Shown piece by piece: positions 1 through 8,329 of a stretch of DNA of 64,000 nucleotides (position 1 is its first letter; each line of letters begins with the position of its first letter). The notes below the pieces were generated by a model that was not told where the DNA came from, ran no database searches, and was given only the letters and a program-made list of their open reading frames with translations. Source of the stretch: Xenorhabdus hominickii. GTDB taxonomy: Bacteria > Pseudomonadota > Gammaproteobacteria > Enterobacterales > Enterobacteriaceae. The DNA lies in NCBI RefSeq assembly GCF_002632725.1, contig NZ_NJAI01000004.1, positions 261,425 to 325,424 of the forward strand, given 5' to 3'. The position numbers and the translations under genes were made by a program.

Positions 1-944
<944 letters not shown>

Positions 945-1243
945 TCATATATCATTGGATGTAATTTTTAATTAATAAATTCATTAAAATTATCTATTCA
1001 TGATTTGATTAGTTTCCAATGACACTGTCTCAATATCTTCCTTATCTTTTGTGATTAGTAATTAATCTCATAATCTCTTTGGGTTTTAACAAAGTCAATA
1101 CAATACAGTCACAATGAATTTACTTTATGATGTTTTTCACAATTTATAAACATAACTTTATTTTCAATTTATGCATCGTTTATGCATAAAAAAATAAACA
1201 AAAAGAGGTATAGAATTGAAGATAACGGGAATGAGATAAAAAT

Positions 1244-1261
1244 GTTCAATAATTATTCATA
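1244..1261. promoter_or_regulatory. Possible ArgR box upstream of astC-like gene
   Basis: Read on the minus strand, 1259-1246 is TGAATAATTATTGA. This matches the enterobacterial ArgR half-site consensus TGAAT-4W-ATTCA at all but one position. The site lies ~345 bases upstream of the astC start. In E. coli ArgR activates the ast operon, so a box here makes sense. ArgR boxes usually occur in pairs 3 bases apart and I do not see a good partner, so this is tentative. Confidence 0.35.
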
Positions 1262-1528
1262 AATCATGCCAGTATTTTATAGGCATGATCTAAAAAATGT
1301 ATTTGCAATTAATGATTTTTACTTTTTAAACACATAAAAATATTTAATATCAATTTGTTACAAATAATCGCAATCATTTTGACACCTCATGATAAGAAAC
1401 CATTCCTTGCTCATAAACGTCTCATTTTCGATGAAATAACACTAAATTTATTGTCAGTTACCTCTATCCCTTAACGGATACAGAATCTACCAAGCAGCCT
1501 CTGATTTTTTCAGTAAGCGATCGAGAAT

Positions 1529-1544
1529 GTAACGGAATTGTTAC
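1529..1544. promoter_or_regulatory. Perfect-arm inverted repeat, possible operator
   Basis: GTAAC-6 nt-GTTAC forms a 5-base-arm dyad with centre-to-centre spacing of about one helical turn, which fits a dimeric repressor site. It lies in gene-free DNA between astC and the HAD fragment. I cannot assign a regulator. Confidence 0.25.
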
Positions 1545-1744
1545 AAACAACTAAATGCTACTGGGTGATTAATGAACAAAAAAAGCTCAAGCATTGTTCA
1601 CGCCACAAGCTATGTAAAAGAAATAAGTAAAAAATTAATTTGAAAAATAAAAACATTAGAGAGTAATTTTTATTTTGACTTTATAAGAAAATTATATTTA
1701 CTCAAGAAATCCTTTGTTAAATAATAAAAAATAATTTCAACTTG

Positions 1745-2053
1745 TTATTTTTTTATTATATTAAAAATACTTAACATGTCTTTTGTAATAAAATCAGCTA
1801 TTGACTGATCAATTGGCATTCTGGTTTCTTCAAACGCAATGACTCTTAAACCGGTTTTTTTAGCAGATAATATCCCAGAGTACGAATCTTCAATTACTAT
1901 AGCTTCTTGAGGTGAAACATTTAATAGCTCTAACATATGTATGTAAATTTCAGGACTTGGCTTACTTTTAATAAATTCTTCACCACTTATAACTATGTCG
2001 AAATAATTAACTATATCACAATCTGTCAATACTTTTATTATATGAAGCTTTGG
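1745..2053 (-). pseudogene. HAD-superfamily phosphatase (beta-phosphoglucomutase-like), 5'-truncated remnant
   Basis: The C-terminal ~100 residues of a HAD subfamily IA phosphatase/phosphoglucomutase-like protein. Visible family features are FDIVISGEEF, the motif III lysine in SKPSPEIY, and the motif IV acidic pair in VIEDSYSGI, followed by a normal C-terminus. The usual N-terminal third with the nucleophile motif DxDGT and the cap domain is absent. Homology to the family continues upstream of the first possible start (TTG 2029) to about position 2041, then hits a stop at 2056-2054, so this is the rump of a longer gene rather than a small protein. The break lies within ~20 bases of the left end of the IS1-like element, so element insertion or an associated deletion probably removed the front. 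No N-terminal piece is found on the far side of the element. Confidence 0.75.
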
Positions 2054-2129
2054 TTATGAGGATGCAACAGCTGGTCATGACATCAATTTATTGAATCGTG
2101 TATAGTCTGCCTATTTGGAGAACATTCAA

Positions 2130-2395
2130 ATGGTAAATATTGATGTGATCTGCCCGTCTTGTTGTGCAGTTAAAGGGCTCCATCGTAATGGGCGATCTCG
2201 TTCTGGTCATCAGCGCTACCTTTGCCAATCTTGTCGTCATTCTTGGCCATTGGAATTCACCTATACCGCATGTCGTTCCGGGACACATAAGCAAATTCCA
2301 TGAACGGAATGGGATGTCAGGCAACAGCGCGTGTCATGGGAATTGGCCTGAATACTGTCCTTCGTCACTTAAAAAACTCAGTCCCAAATCCGTAA
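2130..2395 (+). pseudogene. insA: IS1 InsA-like zinc-finger protein, frameshifted
   Basis: InsA is the DNA-binding regulator and N-terminal half of the IS1 transposase. The reading frame from ATG 2130 gives ICPSCC and YLCQSCR, a CxxC/CxxC zinc finger, then [14 protein letters not shown]. It then stops at about 2301. The expected continuation ([24 protein letters not shown]) resumes in another frame from 2300, and comparison with IS1 InsA suggests about ten bases are missing at the junction. An upstream in-frame ATG at 2115 is also possible. The frame ends at TAA 2393-2395. Confidence 0.75.
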
Positions 2396-2810
2396 CCGAA
2401 ACTATTGCCCCGGCACTGAAGTGATTGTCTGCTGTGAAATGGATGAGTCGTGGTCATATGTGAAGTCGAAGAAAAAGCCCCGTTGGTGCTTTTATGCTTA
2501 CGACCGGAGCAGACGAAAAGTGATCGCCCACGTTTTTGGGACAAGAACAAAAAAGACCTTGATGCGTTTGATGGCGTTACTGACTCCTTTCAACATTGTG
2601 GTCTATATGACGGATGGTTGGAAAAGCGATGAAAAAATGCTGATGGGAAAACTACAGCCAGCGTTATACACAACATATCGAAAGACCTAACCTGAATCTG
2701 CGTCAGCATTTGGTAAAAGACTGACTCGTAAAACGTTGTCTTTTTCAAAATCCATCGAAATGCATGACAGAGTCATCGGATATTATCTGAACATTCATCA
2801 TTATCAATAA
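2314..2810 (+). pseudogene. insB: IS1 InsB-like transposase (DDE), multiply frameshifted
   Basis: InsB is the catalytic half of the IS1 transposase. Three or four frames together reconstruct it: [14 protein letters not shown]..., then [14 protein letters not shown] (first catalytic aspartate region), [30 protein letters not shown] (second aspartate region), [17 protein letters not shown], and [30 protein letters not shown] split across a further slip. Breaks occur near 2415-2421, ~2655 and ~2718. With at least three frameshifts it is certainly inactive. Confidence 0.8.
2371..2377 (+). other. A6C slippery heptamer for IS1 InsAB' frameshifting
   Basis: A AAA AAC occurs in the InsA frame (...HLKNS...). 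A -1 slip there enters the InsB frame (...SLKKLSPKS...), exactly the arrangement used by IS1 to make the InsAB' fusion transposase. It is retained although the downstream frame is broken. Confidence 0.6.
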
Positions 2811-2825
2811 ATTAGATTCACGACC

Positions 2826-3136
2826 ATAAAAATAAGAAATTATCATTGGATCAGCAATCAATAATTAACGTTAACAATCTGTAATAAAATTTGAGGCTTA
2901 TTGGATACACAAAAACATTAACCATCAAAAAACCTCACCAAGATAATTCATCTTTGTAATTAATTTAAGTTATTATTTACATGCGTGGTGATTTTTATCA
3001 TAGTTATATTTATTAATAACGCTATGCTATAAATCACGCTTGCAGTTTTTTAATAAAAAAACAACCATAATAGATTGAGTAGATAGACATATGAATTTTC
3101 ATATTCACTATAACCTTCGACAATGGCTTGTTTTTT
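2826..3136. other. AT-rich region upstream of paxT
   Basis: About 310 bases with no gene between the IS1 relic and the pax operon. It must contain the paxT promoter. A possible extended -10 is listed separately. No terminator or known operator was recognised. Confidence 0.5.
3005..3033 (+). promoter_or_regulatory. Candidate paxT promoter (extended -10)
   Basis: TGCTATAAA at 3025-3033 is an extended -10 element (TGn followed by TATAAA). The spacing-compatible -35 position (~3005-3010, TATATT) is poor, so a promoter here would rely on the extended -10 or on an activator. It lies ~100 bases before the paxT start. The assignment is by pattern only. Confidence 0.3.
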
Positions 3137-4750
3137 ATGACTCTGATAGCTTATTTATATCGTCAATCTTGGATTTTACTGCTTGTATCGACAATAAGCG
3201 CATTAATTAGTGGGTTTGCCGGTGCTTCAATAGTAGGTATGATTAGCCAAGGCGTAACAGAAGAAATTAATTTAACCACGTTCCTCTGGAGCTTTTTTGG
3301 TATTTGTTTTATTTTTTTTATTACAAAAACAGTATCAGAAATTACATTATCTCATTTAGCTCAATCGACTATTTTTTCATTGCGCCTGAGTTTGAGTAAT
3401 AAAATTTTGCGTGCCCCACTCAAAAAACTACATAAACTTGGACGGCACGGTCTTCTGGCTGTGTTAACGAAAGATGTCGATGTATTCGTGCACTCTTTTA
3501 TGTTGGCACCCACAGTTTTTGGTAATGTGACCCTCATCATAGCCTGTTTCAGTTATTTAGCCTGGATGTCCTGGCAACTGTTCCTTATTCTGGCTGTACT
3601 GAGTCTTATCTCAATGTATCTGTTTTATCTCTGGGAGAAACACCCGTTACGTTTGATGACTCAGATGCGTGACCAAGTCGACAAGATATACCTTAATTTC
3701 CAAAGCCTGATTGATGGCAGCAAAGAGCTACAACTTAATAAACAAAAAGGTAATCTTTTTATTGATAGAGTTATCGCTCCTGCGGCCAAAGTATTCCAGC
3801 AAATCTGTATTAAAGCTAACTCCAGCTATGCTTGGGTCATCAATGCCAGTTCTGTCACATTCTATATCATTATTGGTGTGATCGTTTTTATCGTCCCTAT
3901 CTGGTTCCCCCAAGAACCTTCGACGCTCGTTACAGTATCATTGCTTGTTCTCTTTTTGTCCGGCCCCATCAGTGAGGTTATCGGTGCCATTCCAGAGTTA
4001 AGGGAAGCGGAAGTGTCATTAAATAAAATGCGCCACCTTGACAGTCAACTGGAAGAATCACTCGCAGTACAAATTGAAGGCCCTAATCCATTCCAGAATC
4101 AACAGCCGATAGCACTTGAATTGCAAGATGTCATCCACCATTACACAACAGATAAAGAAGACCGCCAATTTGCACTTGGCCCATTAAGTCTGAAAATATT
4201 GCAAGGTGAAATTGTTTTCATTGTCGGTGGTAATGGCAGCGGAAAAACAACTCTTGCCATGTTGCTTGTTGGTCTGTTTGAACAAGAATCCGGATCTGTT
4301 TTGCTTAATGGTGTGAAGGTAACGCCTTCCAATAATGAGCATTATCGCCAATTCTTCTCCGCCGTTTTTTCCGATTATCATCTCTTTGAGCAATTGCTTA
4401 ATAGTGATGCGAATGTGACTGAAAAGGCGACTCATTATATTGAAGCATTAAATATGAGCCACAAAGTTAAAATTGTGGATGGCGGATTTTCTACAACAGA
4501 TCTTTCTGCTGGTCAACGAAAAAGATTGGCTTTAGTTTCTGCTTATTTGGAAGACCGTCCTATTTATCTGTTTGATGAATGGGCTGCCGACCAAGACCCC
4601 GTATTTAAACGTCTATTCTATACTGAACTACTGCCTGAATTAAAAGCCAGTGGTAAAACTGTCATTATTATCAGTCATGACGATGCTTATTTTGATATTG
4701 CTGATCGCATTATCAAATTAGAAGATGGTCATATTAAAGAATATAAATAA
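3137..4750 (+). CDS. paxT: Cyclic peptide export ABC transporter PaxT
   Basis: Inner-membrane ABC half-transporter with fused membrane and ATPase domains, of the SyrD/PvdE cyclic-peptide exporter family. By position it exports the PAX lipopeptide or its precursor. Residues ~1-300 hold six hydrophobic segments (for example WILLLVSTISALISGFAGAS and FVIPIW-type stretches). The nucleotide-binding domain from ~330 has Walker A GGNGSGKTT, ABC signature LSAGQRKRLAL, Walker B IYLFDEWAADQDP and the H-loop histidine in IIISHDD. The length of ~537 aa is normal. I prefer ATG 3137; a TTG at 3128 is in frame, and neither has a good Shine-Dalgarno sequence. It heads the operon, 244 bases before paxA. Confidence 0.88.
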   Translation: MTLIAYLYRQSWILLLVSTISALISGFAGASIVGMISQGVTEEINLTTFLWSFFGICFIFFITKTVSEITLSHLAQSTIFSLRLSLSNKILRAPLKKLHKLGRHGLLAVLTKDVDVFVHSFMLAPTVFGNVTLIIACFSYLAWMSWQLFLILAVLSLISMYLFYLWEKHPLRLMTQMRDQVDKIYLNFQSLIDGSKELQLNKQKGNLFIDRVIAPAAKVFQQICIKANSSYAWVINASSVTFYIIIGVIVFIVPIWFPQEPSTLVTVSLLVLFLSGPISEVIGAIPELREAEVSLNKMRHLDSQLEESLAVQIEGPNPFQNQQPIALELQDVIHHYTTDKEDRQFALGPLSLKILQGEIVFIVGGNGSGKTTLAMLLVGLFEQESGSVLLNGVKVTPSNNEHYRQFFSAVFSDYHLFEQLLNSDANVTEKATHYIEALNMSHKVKIVDGGFSTTDLSAGQRKRLALVSAYLEDRPIYLFDEWAADQDPVFKRLFYTELLPELKASGKTVIIISHDDAYFDIADRIIKLEDGHIKEYK

Positions 4751-4994
4751 TAAAATTCATTAAGCATTAATAAATAATGGCTATCTAACCCAGAAAATTT
4801 CAAGTTGCAGCATAGTTAACAAAGCTGCAGCTTGAAAGATGAAGGATAGATAAAAAATATTATTAGCGACATGGAATATATTTTTCTTTATTCCATTGAA
4901 CTCTTTTTTTTCATTTTAAATGCAAGTGTGATTTTTGTTTTATCAGTTCTCATGTTTTGATTTTTAATGTACCCATAAAAAGGGGAGCTATAGA
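4751..4994. other. paxT-paxA intergenic region
   Basis: It holds a palindromic repeat (4780-4852) and ~130 AT-rich bases that could carry an internal promoter. The paxA ribosome binding site AGGGGAG (4980-4986) lies here. Confidence 0.6.
4780..4852. repeat. Short palindromic intergenic repeat, copy 1
   Basis: Arms TTTCAAGTTGCAGC (4798-4811) and GCTGCAGCTTGAAA (4824-4837) pair with one G-T change around a 12-base loop. Partly matching outer arms (TATCTA near 4782 and TAGATA near 4847) enclose them. The sequence resembles the larger TTTCAAGTTGCAGC palindromes that flank ERIC cores in Xenorhabdus and Photorhabdus, without an ERIC core. A stem-loop here may affect read-through or mRNA ends between paxT and paxA. 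Confidence 0.7.
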
Positions 4995-7900
4995 ATGAAT
5001 TACCCTGAAAAATTGAAATCATTCCCTTTATCGGAAGCTCAAAGCAGCCGATGGTTTCAATACCAAATTGATCCTGATAAACGAGGTCAAAATAATAGTG
5101 CGTTTTGTGCTCGCATTAAAGGCTTAACAGCCGGGAATTTAGAAGAGGCGCTCAATAAATTGGTGCAAAGGCATCCAATGTTGCGGGCATGTTTTGGGTT
5201 ATACCACGGAGAATTGGGCTACTGCATCGCAGATAGCGCTAAGATCACACTCACAGTCCATGATGCCCAACACTTCAGCGCAGCAGCACTACAACAGCGC
5301 GTTCAGGACGACTGCTGGCATACTTTTGATCTGACGCATCCTCTGCGGGTTTATGCCAGTTGGTATCAGTGCAGTCAACACGAAAGCATTATGGTGCTGA
5401 CATTTGATCATCTGGCCGTTGATGGCTGGTCTTATTGGCTATTGTTGGATGAACTTGATGCCCTACTTTCGGACAACTCTCTGGAACCTGTACCAGAAAA
5501 TAGTTTTCACGATTATGTGGAATGGCAGCAACAGTGGCTCAACAGTGCTAGCGCAAAAAAACAGCAAAAGTTCTGGCAAAATAAATTGGCTGGTAATTTA
5601 GCGGTATCGCAATGGCCACCTAAAAATAGTACTGATTCCGCGACAGGAAAGACCTCTTTATATACAAAGATTCCCAAGTCTCTGGCAAATAAACTGCAAG
5701 CATTGGCACCAAAGTATGATAACAGCCTGTTCGCCATTTTTCTGGCTGCCTACCAAATTCTCCTGAATCGCTATACCGAACAAGATGACATTATTATCGG
5801 CTCTATCATGCCCGGACGAGGCCGAGCCCGCTGGGGAAAATTGGTCGGTGAATTTATCAATCCCGTCGCATTACGCAGCCAAATCAACCCTGACATGACG
5901 GTACAGGAACACATCACACAAGCGACAAAAACAGTTCGTCAGGGTATTGAGAACCAGAAATATCCGTTTTCCAAAGTGCTGGAACAACTGAAATTGCAAC
6001 GTAATGCAGAAGAGCACCCTGTTTTCCAGACAGTCATGATATTTCAAAAAGCCAGATACGTTGGCGATCTGCCTGCACTCTGGATGGCAGAAGATGACAG
6101 TGTCACGGTACAGTGGGGAAATGCAGAGTTACGGCCTTTTCCTCACCCTTTCTATGCTGATGTTCCCGTTCCGTTAATGGTCAATATCCTGGAAGTTGAT
6201 GACCAAATCCGTTATGCCTTTTATTACGATACCACCATTTTTGATACCGAATTCATCTCTCAGCTTATGCAGAATCTCTTGACTCTGCTGACGGCAATGG
6301 TAGATGACGAACAACAAACGGTTCATCATTTACCCCTGATGGATGAACCAGCACGTCAGCAAATTCTGCATGATTTCAATGATACCGATAAACCTTTCCC
6401 GCAACACGCCCTGATCCACCAATTCATTGAACAACAGGTAGAACGTAGCCCCTCAGCAACTGCCCTAATTTGTAACGATACCCAACTCAGTTACGCCGCA
6501 TTGAATCAACAAGCAAACCAACTGGCCCACACCCTGATCAACGCAGGTGTTCATCCGGATGATCGTGTCGCTATTTGCATGGAGCGTAGTCTGGATATGG
6601 TCGTTGCCCTGTTGGGGATTTTAAAAGCTGGTGCCGCCTATGTGCCGCTCGACCCAGAATATCCCACTGATAGGCTTGCCTATATTCTGTCAGACAGTGA
6701 ACCGGTAATCGTGTTGACTCACAGCTATCTGCAAGAACAATTGCCCGTGACAGATATTCCGGTCTGGGTTTTGGACAATCCGGCAGATCAGGCCGATATT
6801 GTCCGCCACCCCGTCGATAACTTAGACGCCTCTCAGTTGGGGCTGACATCCCGTCACTTGGCTTATGTGCTCTATACTTCCGGTTCAACGGGGTTACCCA
6901 AAGGAGTGATGAATGAGCACCGTGGTGTTGTTAATCGTTTGCTCTGGGCACAAGATACCTACCAATTAACACCTCAGGATCGGGTCTTGCAAAAAACGCC
7001 ATTCAGTTTTGACGTTTCTGTTTGGGAGTTTTTCCTGCCTCTGATGTTTGGTGCCCAATTAGTGATGGCACGCCCCGGCGGCCATAAAGAGCCATCCTAT
7101 TTATTGGAAGAAATCGAAAAACGCAGCATTACCACACTCCATTTTGTGCCTTCTATGCTGCAAAGTTTCCTCCATTATGCTCCTGCCGGACGCTGCCCTT
7201 CCCTACGCCAGATTTTGTGTAGCGGAGAGGCTCTTCCTCATGCCCTGCAACAGCAATGTCTGTCCCACTTTGCTCACAGTGAACTGCATAACTTATATGG
7301 GCCGACAGAAGCCGCCATTGATGTGACCGCTTGGCAATGTGTTCCCGATAGTTATAGCGGACAGGTTCCGATTGGGCGCCCTATTTCTAATATTCAAATC
7401 TATATCCTTGATGCACACGGGCAACCTGTTCCAATGGGAATCTCGGGTGAAATCCATATCGGGGGCGTTGGTGTTGCCCGTGGCTACCTGAATTTACCTG
7501 AATTGACCGCAGAGCGCTTTATTGCGGATCCATTCAATCCCGATCCGGATGCTCGCCTGTACAAAACCGGCGATCTGGGGCGTTGGTTACCTGATGGCAG
7601 CATCGCTTACCTCGGTCGCAACGATTTTCAGGTCAAAATCCGGGGATTACGCATTGAACTGGGCGAAATTGAAACCTGCCTGACCCAATGTGCGGGCATC
7701 CGGGAAGCCGTGGTTGTTGCTCGTGAAAATGAAACGGGAGATAAACGATTAGTCGCTTATTTGATCCCCGATATCGATTACACCCTGAACATTTCTCAAC
7801 TGCGTGAACAATTAAGCAAAAATCTCGCCGATTACATGATACCGAGTGCATTTGTGATGATGGAAACTTTCCCTCTTTCACCCAATGGCAAACTCGATCG

Positions 7901-8234
7901 CAAAGCATTACCCGCCCCCGCTCACTCAGCCATGTCCACCCGTGAATATTCCGCCCCAGAAGGGGAAACCGAAGAACAATTAGCCACCATCTGGCAAGAA
8001 TTGCTGGGCTTAGATCGGGTAGGCCGCTATGACAACTTCTTCGAACTGGGCGGTCACTCTCTGCTGGTACTACAGCTACAGTCGCAGATCAAAAAAACAT
8101 TTGATGTTGAATTATCCATCCATCAGCTGTTTTCACATCCCATCCTCTGTCAGCTTGAAGAATGCATTATCGACTCTCTGTTACTGCAATTTGATTCAGA
8201 GTCCCTACAAGATATTTATAAATCAATAAGTTAA
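4995..8234 (+). CDS. paxA: NRPS PaxA, starter module C-A-T
   Basis: First module of the PAX lipopeptide synthetase (1079 aa). The N-terminal condensation domain (~15-440) has DHLAVDGWS at ~137 in place of HHxxxDG. A C domain at the very start of an assembly line fits a C-starter domain that N-acylates the first residue with a fatty acid. The adenylation domain (~475-975) has LYTSGSTGLPKGV, YGPTE and YKTGD. Its pocket reads D-V-W-H-L-S-L-I-D-K, the classical serine code. The thiolation domain has the phosphopantetheine serine at ~1021 in LGGHSL. The C-terminal ~30 residues (IIDSLLLQFDSESLQDIYKS) are acidic and helical, a plausible docking tail for PaxB. ATG 4995 has AGGGGAG 8 bases upstream. 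From memory, X. nematophila PAX starts with glycine, so the Ser code deserves attention. Confidence 0.9.
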   Translation: MNYPEKLKSFPLSEAQSSRWFQYQIDPDKRGQNNSAFCARIKGLTAGNLEEALNKLVQRHPMLRACFGLYHGELGYCIADSAKITLTVHDAQHFSAAALQQRVQDDCWHTFDLTHPLRVYASWYQCSQHESIMVLTFDHLAVDGWSYWLLLDELDALLSDNSLEPVPENSFHDYVEWQQQWLNSASAKKQQKFWQNKLAGNLAVSQWPPKNSTDSATGKTSLYTKIPKSLANKLQALAPKYDNSLFAIFLAAYQILLNRYTEQDDIIIGSIMPGRGRARWGKLVGEFINPVALRSQINPDMTVQEHITQATKTVRQGIENQKYPFSKVLEQLKLQRNAEEHPVFQTVMIFQKARYVGDLPALWMAEDDSVTVQWGNAELRPFPHPFYADVPVPLMVNILEVDDQIRYAFYYDTTIFDTEFISQLMQNLLTLLTAMVDDEQQTVHHLPLMDEPARQQILHDFNDTDKPFPQHALIHQFIEQQVERSPSATALICNDTQLSYAALNQQANQLAHTLINAGVHPDDRVAICMERSLDMVVALLGILKAGAAYVPLDPEYPTDRLAYILSDSEPVIVLTHSYLQEQLPVTDIPVWVLDNPADQADIVRHPVDNLDASQLGLTSRHLAYVLYTSGSTGLPKGVMNEHRGVVNRLLWAQDTYQLTPQDRVLQKTPFSFDVSVWEFFLPLMFGAQLVMARPGGHKEPSYLLEEIEKRSITTLHFVPSMLQSFLHYAPAGRCPSLRQILCSGEALPHALQQQCLSHFAHSELHNLYGPTEAAIDVTAWQCVPDSYSGQVPIGRPISNIQIYILDAHGQPVPMGISGEIHIGGVGVARGYLNLPELTAERFIADPFNPDPDARLYKTGDLGRWLPDGSIAYLGRNDFQVKIRGLRIELGEIETCLTQCAGIREAVVVARENETGDKRLVAYLIPDIDYTLNISQLREQLSKNLADYMIPSAFVMMETFPLSPNGKLDRKALPAPAHSAMSTREYSAPEGETEEQLATIWQELLGLDRVGRYDNFFELGGHSLLVLQLQSQIKKTFDVELSIHQLFSHPILCQLEECIIDSLLLQFDSESLQDIYKSIS

Positions 8235-8238
8235 TTTT

Positions 8239-8299
8239 TATACCTAATGGATTTCACGTTGCGGCCAACCAAGCTGCAACGTGAAAGAGAAAAGGTATA
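8239..8299. repeat. Short palindromic intergenic repeat, copy 2
   Basis: The outer arms TATACCT (8239-8245) and AGGTATA (8293-8299) are a perfect inverted pair. The inner arms TTTCACGTTGCGGC (8252-8265) and GCTGCAACGTGAAA (8273-8286) pair with one G-T change. It has the same plan as the copy at 4780-4852 and fills most of the paxA-paxB gap. Confidence 0.75.
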
Positions 8300-8329
8300 T
8301 TTTACATTGCTTTAAGTGGTGATAAATAA

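Larger units (their letters stand above)
2073..2825 (+). mobile_element. Degenerate IS1-family insertion sequence
   Basis: A ~753 bp element, close to the 768 bp of IS1. Both ends carry related inverted repeats: 2073-2094 and the complement of 2804-2825 agree at 17 of 22 positions, including GGTC at the tip and AATTTATTGA inside. Between them lie recognisable InsA and InsB sequences in the correct order, each broken by frameshifts. The 9 bases to either side do not match, so no target duplication remains, in line with an adjacent deletion. It cannot make its own transposase. Confidence 0.8.

Noticed and set aside
2042-2072. Left end of the IS1-like element at GGTTATGAGG (2052) rather than 2073
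   Set aside because: Only the stretch from 2073 matches the inverted complement at the right end (2804-2825).
3091-3120. ATG at 3091 as the paxT start
   Set aside because: It is in another frame and runs into a stop; the membrane-domain frame opens only after the TGA at 3092-3094, so TTG 3128 or ATG 3137 are the choices.
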